A stretch of 64,000 nt of DNA, from positions 45,131 through 109,130 of the forward strand of contig JANQMU010000042.1 in assembly GCA_028279875.1 (NCBI GenBank), in the 5' to 3' direction. A program made the translations under genes and the position numbers. The stretch is from Rhizobiaceae bacterium (lineage in GTDB: Bacteria > Pseudomonadota > Alphaproteobacteria > Rhizobiales > Rhizobiaceae). This document shows positions 37,660-47,015 of this stretch, one piece after another (the first letter of the stretch is position 1; the number at the start of each line of letters is the position of its first letter). The notes beneath the pieces were generated by a model. That model was not told the origin of the DNA and did no database searches. It was given only the letters and a program-made list of their open reading frames with translations.

Positions 37660-38898
37660 ATGTCTGACACATCTGAAGACGTTGCAAAGAAACTGGGATT
37701 GGGCGGTCGCCGGCGGTTGATCCCGCGCTGGGGGCTGTATGCCATCGTGCTGCTGGCCATTGCCGGTGCGGCGCTTTACTGGACCGTCCTCGATGATGCA
37801 CAGAAGGACGTGAAATTCATCACGGCCGAAGCCGTCATCGGCGATCTGCGCGAGATTGTGACGGCGACCGGGACGGTCGAACCCACCAATATGGTCGAGA
37901 TATCAAGCGAACTGTCCGGCACGCTGGACAAGATCAATGTCGATTTCAATGACAAGGTCAGCAAGGGCGCTGTCCTCGCGGAGCTGGACACGACCAAGCT
38001 GGAGGCGCTGCTGGCCGTCAGCAAGGCGTCGCTCGACAGCGCAACTGCCCGTGTCGCCATGGCGGAAGCCACGCTGGAAAACGCCAGAGAGAAGTTCGAG
38101 AGCGCGCGCACACTCAAGGAGCGCGGGGTCGCGGCCCACCAGACATTCGTCTCGCAACGCGCCGCCTATATGCGCGCCGAGGCCGAGTTACAGTCGGCGC
38201 GGGCCGACCGGGCGCTGGCGGAAGCCGATCTCGCCTTCAACCAGGCCGAACTCGACAAGGCGTGCATCTGCTCGCCGATCGACGGCGTCATTCTCGACCG
38301 GGCGGTGGATCCCGGCCAGATCGTGGCGGCCACCCTGTCGGCGCCGCTGCTTTTCGTGATCGCGGAGGATCTGACCAAGATGGAACTGCAGGTGGATATC
38401 GACGAGGCCGATATCGGCCGCACGTCGGTGGGCAATCCCGCCGAGTTCACGGTCGATGCCTATGACGAGCGCACGTTTCCGGCCGAAATATCGCAGATCC
38501 GCTTTGCACCGAAAACCGTGGATGGCGTCGTCACCTACAAGGCCGTGCTCTCGATCGACAATTCCGACCTTTTGCTGCGTCCAGGCATGACCGCGACCGC
38601 GGATATCACCGTTGCCGATATCAAGGGCGCGCTGATGGTGCCGAATGCGGCTTTGCGCTATGCGCCGCCGGAACAGCCGGAGGAGGATGAAGACCGCAGC
38701 GGACTGCTCGGCATGCTGATCCCGCAAGGAGCAGATGGCGGGAACCGGGGCGACGACCGGACGGTCTGGGTGCTGCGGGACGGTCAGCCGCAGGAGATCG
38801 CCATACGCGCCGGCGCCACCGACGGGCGGATGACCGTCATACGCGATGGCGATCTTGCCGAAGGCGACATCGTGATTACGGGACGGGTCGATGGCTGA
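37660..38898 (+). CDS. MacA-like periplasmic adaptor (HlyD family)
   Basis: This 412-aa membrane-fusion protein links an inner-membrane MacB-type transporter to an outer-membrane channel. One N-terminal helix (YAIVLLAIAGAALYWTVL) is followed by a lipoyl half (TNMVEISSELSGTLDKI), a long helical hairpin (about 95-190, alternating Ala/Glu heptads), the second lipoyl half (ICSPIDGVILDRAVDPGQIV), and barrel and membrane-proximal domains. The start is ATG 37660, and a longer frame upstream is unsupported. Its stop overlaps the ATPase gene by 8 bases, so the three exporter genes form an operon. No outer-membrane channel gene is adjacent. Confidence 0.92.
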   Translation: MSDTSEDVAKKLGLGGRRRLIPRWGLYAIVLLAIAGAALYWTVLDDAQKDVKFITAEAVIGDLREIVTATGTVEPTNMVEISSELSGTLDKINVDFNDKVSKGAVLAELDTTKLEALLAVSKASLDSATARVAMAEATLENAREKFESARTLKERGVAAHQTFVSQRAAYMRAEAELQSARADRALAEADLAFNQAELDKACICSPIDGVILDRAVDPGQIVAATLSAPLLFVIAEDLTKMELQVDIDEADIGRTSVGNPAEFTVDAYDERTFPAEISQIRFAPKTVDGVVTYKAVLSIDNSDLLLRPGMTATADITVADIKGALMVPNAALRYAPPEQPEEDEDRSGLLGMLIPQGADGGNRGDDRTVWVLRDGQPQEIAIRAGATDGRMTVIRDGDLAEGDIVITGRVDG

Positions 38899-39610
38899 CG
38901 GGCCGGAACCGGGCCAGCCGCTGATCCGATTGCGCGGGATCAGCCGTGTCTACGGCACCGGCGAGGCGGAAGTGCGGGCGCTGGACGGCATCGACCTCGA
39001 TATCTGCAAGGGAGAGTTCGTCGCGATCATGGGACCCAGCGGTTCCGGCAAATCAACCGCCATGAACGTGATCGGCTGCTTGGATGCGCCGACCGCCGGG
39101 ACGTATCATTTCCATGGCGTCGAGGTCGCCAATCTGAAGCCGGACCAGCGCGCATTGCTGCGGCGTCACTATCTCGGCTTTGTCTTCCAGGGCTACAATC
39201 TGCTGGCGCGCACCAGCGCCCTGCACAATGTCGAACTGCCGCTGATCTACAAAGGCATGGGCCGCGCGGAGCGCCGCGCCGCGGCGATCGAGGCGCTGTC
39301 CAAGGTCGGGCTGGCGCATCGCGCGCATCACGATCCGTCCGAACTGTCCGGCGGTCAGCAGCAGCGTGTCGCCATCGCCCGGGCGCTCGCCGGCAATCCG
39401 GAGGTGGTCCTCGCCGACGAACCGACGGGCAATCTCGATACCAAATTATCGGTGGAAATCATGGGGGTCCTCAAGGGGCTGAACGAGAAGGAGGGACTGA
39501 CCATCGTCATGGTCACCCATGAGGCCGATATGGCCGCCTTTGCCAATCGCCTGATCTGGATGGTCGACGGTCGCATCGAGAGCGACGGTCCGACGCGAAA
39601 GGCGGCCTGA
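38891..39610 (+). CDS. MacB/LolD-type ABC transporter ATPase
   Basis: This 239-aa ATPase has Walker A GPSGSGKST, Q-loop FVFQGYNLL, signature LSGGQQQRVAIARAL, Walker B VVLADEPTGNLD and switch His in VTHEAD. The pattern belongs to the MacB/LolD/FtsE group that powers mechanotransmission exporters. It overlaps the adaptor gene by 8 bases and ends one base before the permease gene. In E. coli MacB the ATPase and permease are fused. Here they are separate. Confidence 0.95.
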   Translation: MADGPEPGQPLIRLRGISRVYGTGEAEVRALDGIDLDICKGEFVAIMGPSGSGKSTAMNVIGCLDAPTAGTYHFHGVEVANLKPDQRALLRRHYLGFVFQGYNLLARTSALHNVELPLIYKGMGRAERRAAAIEALSKVGLAHRAHHDPSELSGGQQQRVAIARALAGNPEVVLADEPTGNLDTKLSVEIMGVLKGLNEKEGLTIVMVTHEADMAAFANRLIWMVDGRIESDGPTRKAA

Positions 39611-39611
39611 G

Positions 39612-40823
39612 ATGCTCTGGGAAACGGTCAGACTTGCCATCCAGGCGATCTTTCGAAATGCGTTGCGCTCGTTCCTGACCGTGCTGGGCATCGTGATCGG
39701 CGTCGGCGCGGTGATCGCCATGGTGACGATTGGCCAGGGCTCGACGGACCAGGTCACCGCCGATGTCGAGAAACTGGGCAGCAACATGCTGATGATCATG
39801 CCGGGCCAGAACGCGATGGAGGGCGGGCCGGCCGGCACGGTGGACCAGATGTTCACCATTCGCATGAACGACCTGATCGAAGAACAGTTGGGCATGATCG
39901 ATGTCTCGGCCCCGTTGAGCACCGCACGGGCGCGGGCGGTCTTCGGCAACGAAAACCGCCGGACGGACATCGTTGGAACCGACAATCGCTATTTTCAGGC
40001 CGCCAATTGGGAGATCGCGCGCGGGCGCCTGTTCGACCGCAGCGAGCTTCAATCCGGCAAACCGGTGTGCATCCTCGGCGAGTCGGTGCGAAAGGAGCTG
40101 TTCGGGACGTCCGATCCCGTCGGCGAGGTGATCCGCATCAAGACCCTGTCCTGCGAAATTGTCGGGCTGCTGAAGTCGAAAGGGGCTTCGACATTCGGCA
40201 GCGATCAGGACGATTTCGTGATCATGCCCATTCGCACCTTTCAGCGGCGTATCGCCGGCAATACGGACGTGTCCTTGATGGTCGTCTCGGTGCATGAAGG
40301 GGTTTCGACCGAGCGCGCCAAAGAGGAAATCGAAGCGGCCATGCGCGATATCCGCCGCATCGGGCGCGGCGAGGATGACGATTTCACCGTCATGGACATG
40401 AAACAGATCGCGACCATGCTTTCGGGCATCACCGGCATTCTGACCGGGCTGCTGTCGGCGGTGGCCGCCGTCAGCCTGCTAGTGGGCGGGATCGGAATCA
40501 TGAACATCATGCTTGTCTCAGTCACGGAACGCACCCGCGAGATCGGCATCCGGCTGGCCGTCGGGGCGCAAGCGCGCCAGGTCCTGCTGCAGTTTCTGAT
40601 CGAGGCGATCATCCTGTCGCTGTTCGGCGGTCTCATCGGCATCATGGTCGGGCTGGGGATCGGCCTGGCAGGCGCGAACCTGCTGTCGATCCCGTTCAAA
40701 CCGGATCCCGGGACGATTTTGCTCGCCTTTGCTTTCTCCGCGGCCGTGGGTGTAATTTTCGGCTTTTTCCCGGCACGCCGCGCCGCCCGGCTCAATCCCA
40801 TCGACGCGTTGCGCCATGAATAG
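39612..40823 (+). CDS. MacB-type ABC transporter permease
   Basis: This 403-aa permease has an N-terminal helix (FRNALRSFLTVLGIVIGVGA), a large periplasmic MacB_PCD domain (about 45-270) and three C-terminal helices (ITGILTGLLSAVAAVSLLVG, FLIEAIILSLFGGLIGIMVG, LLAFAFSAAVGVIFGFFPA). It ends in ARRAARLNPIDALRHE, the usual FtsX/MacB tail. With the two upstream genes it should export a peptide, macrolide-like or other amphipathic compound. The substrate is not predictable. It converges on the lysR gene with a 24-base gap. Confidence 0.94.
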   Translation: MLWETVRLAIQAIFRNALRSFLTVLGIVIGVGAVIAMVTIGQGSTDQVTADVEKLGSNMLMIMPGQNAMEGGPAGTVDQMFTIRMNDLIEEQLGMIDVSAPLSTARARAVFGNENRRTDIVGTDNRYFQAANWEIARGRLFDRSELQSGKPVCILGESVRKELFGTSDPVGEVIRIKTLSCEIVGLLKSKGASTFGSDQDDFVIMPIRTFQRRIAGNTDVSLMVVSVHEGVSTERAKEEIEAAMRDIRRIGRGEDDDFTVMDMKQIATMLSGITGILTGLLSAVAAVSLLVGGIGIMNIMLVSVTERTREIGIRLAVGAQARQVLLQFLIEAIILSLFGGLIGIMVGLGIGLAGANLLSIPFKPDPGTILLAFAFSAAVGVIFGFFPARRAARLNPIDALRHE

Positions 40824-40847
40824 GAAGATCAGCGCGTTTACGCCCCG

Positions 40848-41750
40848 TCATGCGGCGTCGAAAGCAAAACCGTCCGACAGTTCGACCATCAGATCCCGGA
40901 ACAGGCGCGCGCGGTCGGATTTCCAGCGGGTGTCGGGCAGCAGGATCTGCATGGGAAGGGATGGCACGGCGTAGTCCGGCAGGACCTCCACAAGTGTACC
41001 GTCGTCGATATGCGGGCGGGCGCACCAGCTTGGCAGAACCGCTACGCCCAGCCCCTCCAGTGCCGCCTCTGTCATGACATCCGCCTCGTCGCAGATCATG
41101 GTGGGACTGATCGTCACCACGTGCCGCCCGGTTTCGGATTCGAAAATCCACTGATTGTGCGGGGTCAGGCGAGCATAGGCGATGCAGGGCAGGGCGGCGA
41201 GATGCTCCGGCAGGAGCGGTGGGCGGCCGTCGTCAAAAAGTGCAGGCGCGGCGACAAGCTGCCGGCGGACCGAGCCGATCCGGCGGGCGATCAGCGCGCT
41301 GGAGCTCAGCGTGCCGATGCGAAGCGCCAGTTCGGTCCCCGTCTCGACGAGATCGATGAATTCTTCCGAACAGCGGATATCGAGGCGGACATCGGGGTAG
41401 CGCCGGCGATATTCGGTGAAGATCGCGGCGAAGAAATTACGGCCGAACGAGGTCGGCACGGCGACCCGCAGGGTTCCGGTCGGCAAGGGCGGTGACGGCG
41501 CGTCGCCGGCGATGACATTGTCGAAGGCGGCGAGGATTTCCTTCGCCACCTTCAGGATTCCCTCGGCCTCCGGCGTCGGCCGCAAGGCGCGGGTGCTGCG
41601 GACAAAAAGCTGCGTGCGGAACTCATTCTCCAGCAGTGCGATGCGCTTGCTGACGGCCGGCTGGCCAAGTCCGAGCTGGTCGGCGACCAGCGTGAAACTG
41701 CCGGTTTCCATGACCCGGACGAAGGTTCTCAGCAGATCGATGCGATCCAT
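40848..41750 (-). CDS. LysR-family transcriptional regulator of the monooxygenase cluster
   Basis: This 300-aa LTTR has an N-terminal winged helix (LLRTFVRVMETGSFTLVADQ, LGLGQPAVSKRIALLENEF) and a periplasmic-binding-like effector domain (about 90-295). It diverges from the StyA-like gene. GAATA-type half-sites (41752-41779) lie directly upstream of its own start, which fits the usual arrangement in which an LTTR represses itself and activates the divergent operon. The inducer is unknown and may be an aromatic compound oxidised by the operon. Confidence 0.9.
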   Translation of the reverse strand: MDRIDLLRTFVRVMETGSFTLVADQLGLGQPAVSKRIALLENEFRTQLFVRSTRALRPTPEAEGILKVAKEILAAFDNVIAGDAPSPPLPTGTLRVAVPTSFGRNFFAAIFTEYRRRYPDVRLDIRCSEEFIDLVETGTELALRIGTLSSSALIARRIGSVRRQLVAAPALFDDGRPPLLPEHLAALPCIAYARLTPHNQWIFESETGRHVVTISPTMICDEADVMTEAALEGLGVAVLPSWCARPHIDDGTLVEVLPDYAVPSLPMQILLPDTRWKSDRARLFRDLMVELSDGFAFDAA

Positions 41751-41751
41751 A

Positions 41752-41779
41752 TATTCCTCTCCAGAATAAGTTCTATTCT
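41752..41779. promoter_or_regulatory. LysR-type binding region, repeated GAATA half-sites
   Basis: TATTC (41752-41756) pairs with GAATA (41764-41768), and AGAATA (41763-41768) pairs with TATTCT (41774-41779) across 5 bases, giving overlapping inverted repeats. They lie between the divergent lysR and monooxygenase genes, just before the lysR start. A TATACA box (41790-41795) further on could be the -10 of the plus-strand promoter. Assignment to this LysR is inference. Confidence 0.5.
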
Positions 41780-41841
41780 TAGCATTCCATATACAGAGCG
41801 AAAACGCCCGTCTATGCTTTTGTCAGATGAGGGAGGAACGC

Positions 41842-43092
41842 ATGAGCAAATCGATCGGGATCATCGGCGCCGGCATCGGCGGCCTTCACCTGGCGCTCTA
41901 TCTGCAACAGCACGGTATCGACGCGACCGTCATCACCGACCGGGCGCCCGACGACGTGGCATCGGGGCGCCTGATGAACACGGTCGCCCATCATAGCGTC
42001 ACCATCGCCCGCGAGGACGCGCTGGGAGTGAACCACTGGGACGACCCAAGCATCGTCTATCACCACCACGACCATTTCTTCAACATGCCAGACGGTCCGC
42101 TGCTGTTTCGCGGGGCCTTCAAGAACCCCAGCCGCGCGGTCGACTACCGGCTGTATCTGCCGAAGCTGATGGAGGATTTCAGCGATCGCGGCGGGCGGAT
42201 CGAGTACCGGTCCATTCAGGACAACGACGTCCCGGCCCTGGTGGCTCGGTTCGACCTGCTGGTCGTCTCCACCGGCAAGGGTCCGCTGGGGCGGCTGTTC
42301 CAGCACAGGTCCGAACACACGCCCTACAGCCAGCCGCAGCGCCTGCTTTGTGTCGGGCTGTGGGACGGGGTGGACCATGGCGGACCGGACAAGCCGGATC
42401 CGCGCGGCGTCACCCTTTCGGTCTCGCCCGGACATGGCGAGATGATCGTCATTCCGACACTGACCGCCGAGGGCATGAAGACCGCGCTGTTGATGGAGAA
42501 CGTGCCGGGCGGCGACATGGCCGATCTCGTGTCGCTGAACCATGACGCCGATCCGGCCGCCTTCCGGCAGACGATCCTCGACAGGCTCGAACAGCATCAC
42601 CCGCATACCTATGACCGGATCGACACGCAGCGCTTCGCCGTGGCCGGCCAGCAGGACCTGCTGCAGGGCGGCATCGTGCCGACCGTGCGCCAGACCGCGG
42701 CGAGTTTCGATGACGGCAAATTCGCCATCGCCCTTGGCGATGTGCATTCGGTGGTCGACCCGCTAATGGGGCAGGGGGCGAATATGGCGTCCTATGCGGC
42801 GTTCGAACTCGGGCAGGCGATCGTCGAGGCGGTGGTTTTCGATGCGCGCTTCTGCGAGGTCGTCGACCAGAGGCGCGAAGACCGGGTGCTTGCCGCGTCG
42901 CGCTGGACCAATCTGATGCTGCAGCCGCCGTCTGAAGCGATGGGACGGCTGATCTTCACCATGTCGCAGAATCGCGAGCTGTGCGACGCATTCACCGAGA
43001 ACTTCAACTATCCCGAACGGCAGTGGGACCATCTGGCGAGCGAAAAGCGGACCCATGCATGGATCGACAGCCATATGGCGCAAGCGGCCTGA
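41842..43092 (+). CDS. styA: StyA-like FAD-dependent (styrene/indole) monooxygenase
   Basis: This 416-aa single-component-FAD epoxidase of group E receives reduced FAD from a partner reductase. The size matches StyA (about 415). The FAD fold has IGIIGAGIGGLHLALYLQQH at the N-terminus, and the later motif FAIALGDVHSVVDPLMGQGA includes the conserved DP that contacts FAD. StyA-type enzymes epoxidise styrene or indole. The substrate here is unproven. ATG 41842 has GAGGA 4 bases upstream and is preferred over an ATG at 41827. The reductase, EthD and aldehyde dehydrogenase follow as an operon. Confidence 0.85.
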   Translation: MSKSIGIIGAGIGGLHLALYLQQHGIDATVITDRAPDDVASGRLMNTVAHHSVTIAREDALGVNHWDDPSIVYHHHDHFFNMPDGPLLFRGAFKNPSRAVDYRLYLPKLMEDFSDRGGRIEYRSIQDNDVPALVARFDLLVVSTGKGPLGRLFQHRSEHTPYSQPQRLLCVGLWDGVDHGGPDKPDPRGVTLSVSPGHGEMIVIPTLTAEGMKTALLMENVPGGDMADLVSLNHDADPAAFRQTILDRLEQHHPHTYDRIDTQRFAVAGQQDLLQGGIVPTVRQTAASFDDGKFAIALGDVHSVVDPLMGQGANMASYAAFELGQAIVEAVVFDARFCEVVDQRREDRVLAASRWTNLMLQPPSEAMGRLIFTMSQNRELCDAFTENFNYPERQWDHLASEKRTHAWIDSHMAQAA

Positions 43093-43117
43093 CCGCACCT
43101 TCCCGACAGGAGCCACC

Positions 43118-43420
43118 ATGCATTGCCTGACCGTCCTTTATCCGAAGCCTGACGATCCGCACGCATTTCGCGCCTATTACGTCGATCGTCACATCCCGCT
43201 GGCCAGGACCCTGCCGGGCCTCGTCAGCGCGACCTATGCCTTCCCGGAGCCGATGGGACCGGGCGATCCGCCCTTCTGCGTCTTTCAGGGCTATTTTGCC
43301 GATGCCGCCGGCATGGCCGCGGCGCTGGAGTCCGATATCGGGGCGAAGGTGGCGGCGGATGTGCCCAACTATTCGCCGAAGGGGGCAACCCTGTGCAATT
43401 TCCCGGTGACCGAGACATGA
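43118..43420 (+). CDS. EthD/dimeric alpha-beta barrel protein
   Basis: This 100-aa protein of the EthD family has HCLTVLYPKPDDPHAFRAYY, the DRHIPLARTLPGL motif and FCVFQGYFADAAGMAAAL. EthD was named for a protein needed in ether degradation. Members act as small isomerase or lyase-like or product-removing proteins. AGGAG lies 6 bases before ATG 43118, 25 bases after the monooxygenase. Its stop overlaps the reductase start (ATGA). The place is where styrene operons carry the oxide isomerase gene, so an isomerase-like role is a reasonable but untested idea. Confidence 0.85.
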   Translation: MHCLTVLYPKPDDPHAFRAYYVDRHIPLARTLPGLVSATYAFPEPMGPGDPPFCVFQGYFADAAGMAAALESDIGAKVAADVPNYSPKGATLCNFPVTET

Positions 43421-43905
43421 CGCATCGTCCCGACCCGCCGAGCTTCCGAAAGGCCGCGGCGCGTTTTACGACCGGCGTCACGGTGGTCGGCGCGCTCGGC
43501 GAGGACGGCCGGGCGGTGGGCATGACGGCCAACAGTTTCGTGACCCTGTCCATCAACCCGCCGATGGTCCTGGTGTCGCTGAAATCCGGTCGCACGCTCA
43601 GCGCCGTCAGCACTTCACAGCGCTATTGCGTCAGCGTCCTCGATGCGGCGTCGATCCATGTGTCCTCGCATTTTGCCGGAAAGCCGGTCGACGGCGATCC
43701 GCCGGCGCTCGTCGAGGAGCGGGACTTCGCCGTCCTGCCCGGTGCGCTCGCGGTGTTTGCCTGCGATGTCGTGCAGACCATCGAAGTCGCGGATCACCGG
43801 CTGCTGATCGGCGAAGTGCGGTGGTGCCGCCATGAGGAGGGCCGGCCGCTGGCCTTTTACGGCAGTGAATTCTGTTCCGGACCCGGCACGCCGATCCAGC
43901 CGTGA
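43417..43905 (+). CDS. styB: StyB-like flavin reductase
   Basis: This 162-aa flavin reductase-like protein (FMN-binding split barrel) has FRKAAARFTTGVTVVGAL, the flavin loop VGMTANSFVTLSINPPMVLV, SGRTLSAVSTSQRYCVSVL and the C-terminal HRLLIGEVRWC and LAFYGSEFC. It supplies reduced flavin to the monooxygenase encoded 325 bases upstream. The start overlaps the EthD stop by 4 bases (ATGA). StyB versus related HpaC-type reductases cannot be separated by sequence alone. The context supports StyB. Confidence 0.86.
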   Translation: MTHRPDPPSFRKAAARFTTGVTVVGALGEDGRAVGMTANSFVTLSINPPMVLVSLKSGRTLSAVSTSQRYCVSVLDAASIHVSSHFAGKPVDGDPPALVEERDFAVLPGALAVFACDVVQTIEVADHRLLIGEVRWCRHEEGRPLAFYGSEFCSGPGTPIQP

Positions 43906-43941
43906 GCCGCCCGTGCGGACAACCACTCCAGGGAGAAGAAT

Positions 43942-45348
43942 ATGCAGGAATACGGGATGATCATCGGCGGGCGAAGCGTCGCCGCCAGCGAGCATTTCGC
44001 CGTCACCAACCCGTCAACTGGCACAGTCGTCGGCTATGCGCCGAATGCTTCCGAGGCTGATCTCGATGCGACCGTGAAGGCGGCCGGTGGGGCCTTTCCG
44101 GCCTGGGCCGCGACCGATGATGCCGAGCGGCAGGCCGCCTGCGAGGCGGTCACCGCCAAGCTGGCGGACCATGCCGAAGAACTGGCGCAGTTGCTGACGG
44201 CTGAGCAGGGCAAGCCGCTGAACGGTCTCGGCTCGCGTTTCGAGATGGGCGGCGCCCAGGCCTGGGCCGGCCATACGGCGGGGCTCAGCCTGCCGGTCAA
44301 GGTGCTGCAGGACAACGAAGAGGGCCGGGTGGAACTGCACCGCAAGCCGCTGGGCGTGGTCGGCTCGATCACGCCGTGGAACTGGCCGGTGATGATTGCC
44401 ATCTGGCATATCGTGCCGGCGCTGCGCACCGGCAACACGGTCGTCATCAAACCGTCGCCTTACACGCCACTATCGACGCTCAGGGCCGTCGAGGTGATGA
44501 ACGAGGCGCTGCCCGCGGGCGTGCTCAATGCCGTCGCCTCCGATGACCGGCTGGCCAATATTGGCGCGGCGATGGCCGCGCATCCGGACATTCGCAAGAT
44601 CGTGTTCACCGGCTCCTGCGCCACCGGCGAAAAGATCATGGCCTCGGCGGCAGCGACGATGAAAAGGCTGACCCTCGAAATGGGCGGCAATGATGCGGCC
44701 ATCGTGCTGCCGGACTGCGATCCGCAGGCGATTGCCGAAGGGCTGTTCTGGGGCGCTTTCATCAATAACGGCCAGACCTGCGCGTCGATGAAACGGCTCT
44801 ATGTGCATGACGATATCCATGACGCGGTGTGCGAGGCGCTGGTCGAATTTGCGAAAGACGTGCCGATGGGCGACGGGTTCGATGACGATGCTGCGCTCGG
44901 TCCGGTCAACAACCAGGCGCAGTTCGACAAGGTCTCGCGGCTGGTTGCCGATGCGGCGACCAGGGGCCGCGTACTTGTCGGCGGCGCGCCGGGCGAGGGG
45001 CTGTTTTACCCCGTCACGATCGTTGCCGACCTGCCCGCCGATGCGCCCCTGGTCGTCGAAGAGCAGTTCGGACCGGCCCTGCCGGTCCTGCGCTACAGCG
45101 ATCTCAATGAGGCCATCGATGCCGCCAATGCCTCGGAAAACGGGCTCGGTGGCTCGGTCTGGTCCAATGACGTCGCCAAGGCCAGGGCGGTGGCGGCGCG
45201 TATGGAATGCGGATCGGTGTGGATCAACAAGCATGGCGCCATCCAGCCCAACGCGCCTTTCGGCGGCGTCAAGCGGTCTGGCCTCGGAGTCGAGTTCGGC
45301 GAGGAAGGCCTGGCGGAATATACCGATATTCAGACGGTCTTGAGTTGA
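43942..45348 (+). CDS. aldehyde dehydrogenase (PAD-like, end of oxidation cluster)
   Basis: This 468-aa NAD(P)-dependent aldehyde dehydrogenase has the substrate entry motif SITPWNWPVMIAIWHIVPAL, catalytic Glu246 in LEMGGND and Cys280 in GQTCASMKRL. The C-terminal FGGVKRSGLGVEFGEEGLAE is typical. In a styrene-type pathway it would oxidise phenylacetaldehyde to phenylacetate (StyD step). GGAGAAG precedes the start. It is the last gene of the operon. Confidence 0.93.
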   Translation: MQEYGMIIGGRSVAASEHFAVTNPSTGTVVGYAPNASEADLDATVKAAGGAFPAWAATDDAERQAACEAVTAKLADHAEELAQLLTAEQGKPLNGLGSRFEMGGAQAWAGHTAGLSLPVKVLQDNEEGRVELHRKPLGVVGSITPWNWPVMIAIWHIVPALRTGNTVVIKPSPYTPLSTLRAVEVMNEALPAGVLNAVASDDRLANIGAAMAAHPDIRKIVFTGSCATGEKIMASAAATMKRLTLEMGGNDAAIVLPDCDPQAIAEGLFWGAFINNGQTCASMKRLYVHDDIHDAVCEALVEFAKDVPMGDGFDDDAALGPVNNQAQFDKVSRLVADAATRGRVLVGGAPGEGLFYPVTIVADLPADAPLVVEEQFGPALPVLRYSDLNEAIDAANASENGLGGSVWSNDVAKARAVAARMECGSVWINKHGAIQPNAPFGGVKRSGLGVEFGEEGLAEYTDIQTVLS

Positions 45349-45530
45349 GGTCGATGTATCGGGTGGTGATGCGCGGTCCTTTTCCTTCGGGGTGACAATT
45401 GAGTCCCTGTGGCTCGATTGACGCCGGTCGCCGGTTCTGACGTAATCGACTTGATTGAGGAGACAAATCGCATACTGCCGGTATGATGGTCCCTGCGCGG
45501 GGTTACTGTCCCGACGGCGGGGGACCCCGA

Positions 45531-47015
45531 ATGCATGACATCCGTAACGGAAATGGATGGGCCCATATCGGTACCGGCAAACGGATCGCCGGTCTGGACC
45601 TGTTGCGCGGTTTTGCCCTTCTCGGCATCCTGCTGGTCAATGCCCATCAGATGTTCGCCCCTTGGGATTTCGCCAATGATCCGATCGCGTTGATCGCTGA
45701 AGAAAGAGGAACCTTCATCCACTGGCTGTTTATCGACAGCTTTGTCCTCTCCAAGTTTCTGACGTTGTTTTCCCTGTTGTTCGGCGTCGGTTTCGCCATT
45801 CAGATCGCCTCGCTCAAGGCGAAGCATGACGGCAAATACCGATTGATCTATCTGCGCAGGATTGCCTTCCTGGGATTGCTCGGGCTGGTCCATGGCCTGT
45901 TTCTATACGGCGCGGATGTCCTGACCTATTATGCGGTCACGGCCGTTTTCCTGTTGGTCTTTTGCGAACTGTCCGCAAAAAAGCTGCTGTTTTCGGGGTT
46001 TGCGCTCACGCTGATCGTGATGTTCTGGGTTTTCGCTCTCGAATGGGGCGATGGTCTCAGTGCTTTGATCTTGTTCGCCGGTTTTGCCCTTATCCTGCTG
46101 ACCGTGTGGTTGTTGAGAAACAGGGGTCTCTCGACAGTGATCGCAGGCGGGAGTGTCTCCCTCTTGCTGGCGGCCATCCTTTACGGCGCGATGGTGCCGC
46201 CGACAATCGGCGAGGGCAACCGATGGACACAGCGGCAGCAAGCCGCGGACGCCATCCGATCCCAGGATGAAGGAACCATCACGCTCGGTGGGCAGGAGTT
46301 CGCAATTCCGCTCAGTCCTGAGGACCTTGAGGCGATCGAGCGCATGCTGCTCAGTCCGGCGGATCGCGCCAAACTCACGACAACAGCCTTTCGCGACGGA
46401 CCGCAGTCCCTGGCGCTCGAAACCAGGATCAATCAGTTTGTTTCAGTCCAGGTCGCCTTCCTTCTTTTCTATTTCTGGCGGACCCTGGCGATTTTCATGA
46501 TCGGTGTCGGTCTCGTCAAATGGGGCTTGTTTGCCAGGGACAGTCGCAGCCTTTATGGGGCGACCATTCGCTGGGGTTTCGGCATCGGCGTTCCGCTGTC
46601 TCTCATGGCGACCTATCTCAAGGTGACTGTCGCCACCAAAGTATCTGCGATGAACGGTGTCGCAACGCTCATCCACGAGGCAAGCGTCTATCCGATCGCA
46701 TTCGCGCTTGCCGCGTCCGTCATGCTGTGGTCGAGTTCCGCCCATGCCAAATGGCTGCAGACTGTTCTGGCCAGCGCCGGACGGATGGCGCTGACCAACT
46801 ATATCGGGCAATCCGTGGTCATGCTTTTCCTGGCATCGGGCCTGGGTCTCTACGGGAGCCTTTCCCGGTTCGGTTTGTCCTTCCTGGCGGTCGCCGTGTT
46901 CCTCGTGCTGGCACTGGCTTCCCATATCTGGCTCTTGCGGTTCCGGATGGGACCGCTGGAATGGATCTGGCGCGCCGTTACATATCTCAGGACGCCGGCC
47001 CATCGGAAAGATTAG
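45531..47015 (+). CDS. DUF418 family polytopic membrane protein
   Basis: This 494-aa protein has the DUF418 start GKRIAGLDLLRGFALLGILL and about nine further hydrophobic segments. The C-terminal DUF418 block is recognisable (LASAGRMALTNYIGQSVVML, then WLLRFRMGPLEWIWRAVTY). The function is unknown. The fold resembles membrane acyltransferases of the heparan-type. The start at 45531 is chosen among several. A longer start at 45483 is possible. Its 3' end overlaps the convergent methyltransferase gene by 29 bases. Confidence 0.85.
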   Translation: MHDIRNGNGWAHIGTGKRIAGLDLLRGFALLGILLVNAHQMFAPWDFANDPIALIAEERGTFIHWLFIDSFVLSKFLTLFSLLFGVGFAIQIASLKAKHDGKYRLIYLRRIAFLGLLGLVHGLFLYGADVLTYYAVTAVFLLVFCELSAKKLLFSGFALTLIVMFWVFALEWGDGLSALILFAGFALILLTVWLLRNRGLSTVIAGGSVSLLLAAILYGAMVPPTIGEGNRWTQRQQAADAIRSQDEGTITLGGQEFAIPLSPEDLEAIERMLLSPADRAKLTTTAFRDGPQSLALETRINQFVSVQVAFLLFYFWRTLAIFMIGVGLVKWGLFARDSRSLYGATIRWGFGIGVPLSLMATYLKVTVATKVSAMNGVATLIHEASVYPIAFALAASVMLWSSSAHAKWLQTVLASAGRMALTNYIGQSVVMLFLASGLGLYGSLSRFGLSFLAVAVFLVLALASHIWLLRFRMGPLEWIWRAVTYLRTPAHRKD

